In this document: in pieces, positions 23,676 through 23,819 of the stretch
How the letters are laid out: each line of letters starts with the position of its first letter
Position numbering within the stretch: the first letter of the stretch is position 1
Made by a program: the position numbers and the translations under genes
The notes under the pieces: model-generated
What the model was told of the DNA's origin: nothing
Database searches by the model: none
The model's input: only the letters and a program-made list of their open reading frames with translations
From: UBA4582 sp964228885
GTDB taxonomy: Bacteria; Pseudomonadota; Gammaproteobacteria; Pseudomonadales; Azotimanducaceae
Assembly: GCA_964228885.1 (NCBI GenBank)
Contig: CAXRCG010000188.1
Coordinates: 1-23,819, forward strand
DNA: 23,819 bases
Reading direction: 5' to 3'

Positions 23676-23819
23676 ATGACACAATCTGAAGTGCTAGCCC
23701 CTGAAGCCTTTAGGGCAAATTTCTTTGAAGAAGGCTATGTCATCTTGCGCGGTTTTGTCCCAGAGGACACATTGCTTTCGATGGAAGCGCACATCTTGGG
23801 CTTGTGTGATCAACTTGAT
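23676..23819 (+). CDS. PhyH (phytanoyl-CoA dioxygenase) family protein, 5' part
   Basis: The first 48 codons of a gene that runs off the window. GGAG ends 7 bases before the ATG. The encoded N-terminus has FRANFFEEGYVILRGFVPED, the usual opening helix and strand of PhyH-family Fe(II)/2-oxoglutarate dioxygenases. The metal-binding HxD...H residues lie beyond the window, so activity cannot be judged. The substrate is unknown; hydroxylation of a lipid, steroid or small molecule is possible. Confidence 0.65.
   Translation, partial: MTQSEVLAPEAFRANFFEEGYVILRGFVPEDTLLSMEAHILGLCDQLD

Noticed and set aside
1..23819. tRNA, rRNA, CRISPR arrays, insertion sequences, integrases and phage genes
   Set aside because: No tRNA-like folds, regular spaced repeats, transposase or integrase motifs were recognised on either strand.

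Overview
The window is dominated by a steroid-ring catabolic gene cluster. One unbroken run of 21 genes on the plus strand (77 to 19939) is packed with gaps of under about 70 bases and many 1 to 4 base stop/start overlaps, which suggests one long transcription unit. The moderate base composition, the gene order and the neighbours (theta-like GST, 1-Cys peroxiredoxin, PhyH protein) suggest a proteobacterium, perhaps a marine gammaproteobacterium. This is inference from style only; no 16S or other marker gene is present.

Region 1 (77-5777) encodes opening of rings A and B and use of the released side fragment. It holds an HsaA-type flavin oxygenase, the HsaD meta-cleavage hydrolase, HsaE hydratase, HsaG acylating aldehyde dehydrogenase, HsaF aldolase and HsaC extradiol dioxygenase. 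In the known pathway these convert 3-HSA, via catechol cleavage, to the indane propionate HIP plus pyruvate and propionyl-CoA.

Region 2 (5781-16603) encodes degradation of rings C and D as CoA thioesters. It holds IpdA/IpdB (ring C hydrolysis), a long atypical crotonase, IpdC (NMO-like flavoprotein), EchA20 (ring D hydrolysis), a two-subunit IpdE1/IpdE2-type acyl-CoA dehydrogenase, a FadA6-type thiolase, an Rv3548c-like SDR, IpdF, an HtdZ/MaoC-type hydratase and one more SDR. Genes for HsaB, KshAB, FadD3, FadE30 and any KstR/KstR2-type regulator are not in the window, so the pathway must be completed elsewhere.

Region 3 (16613-19939) is an accessory tail: a 19-codon mini-ORF that looks like the start of an SDR, a spinster-type MFS transporter, an LLM-class flavin oxidoreductase and a membrane-anchored dienelactone-hydrolase-like protein. 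It is coupled to the steroid operon but has no assigned step and is the least understood part.

Region 4 (20051-23819) is not obviously part of the pathway. It has a minus-strand Rv1855c-like LLM oxidoreductase gene broken by one in-frame stop codon, an atypical TrmB-like methyltransferase divergent from a GST, a strong hairpin between convergent genes, a 1-Cys peroxiredoxin and the first 48 codons of a PhyH-family dioxygenase that runs off the window. No tRNA, rRNA, CRISPR array, IS element or transposase was seen. Comparisons with named M. tuberculosis proteins are from memory, not from a search.
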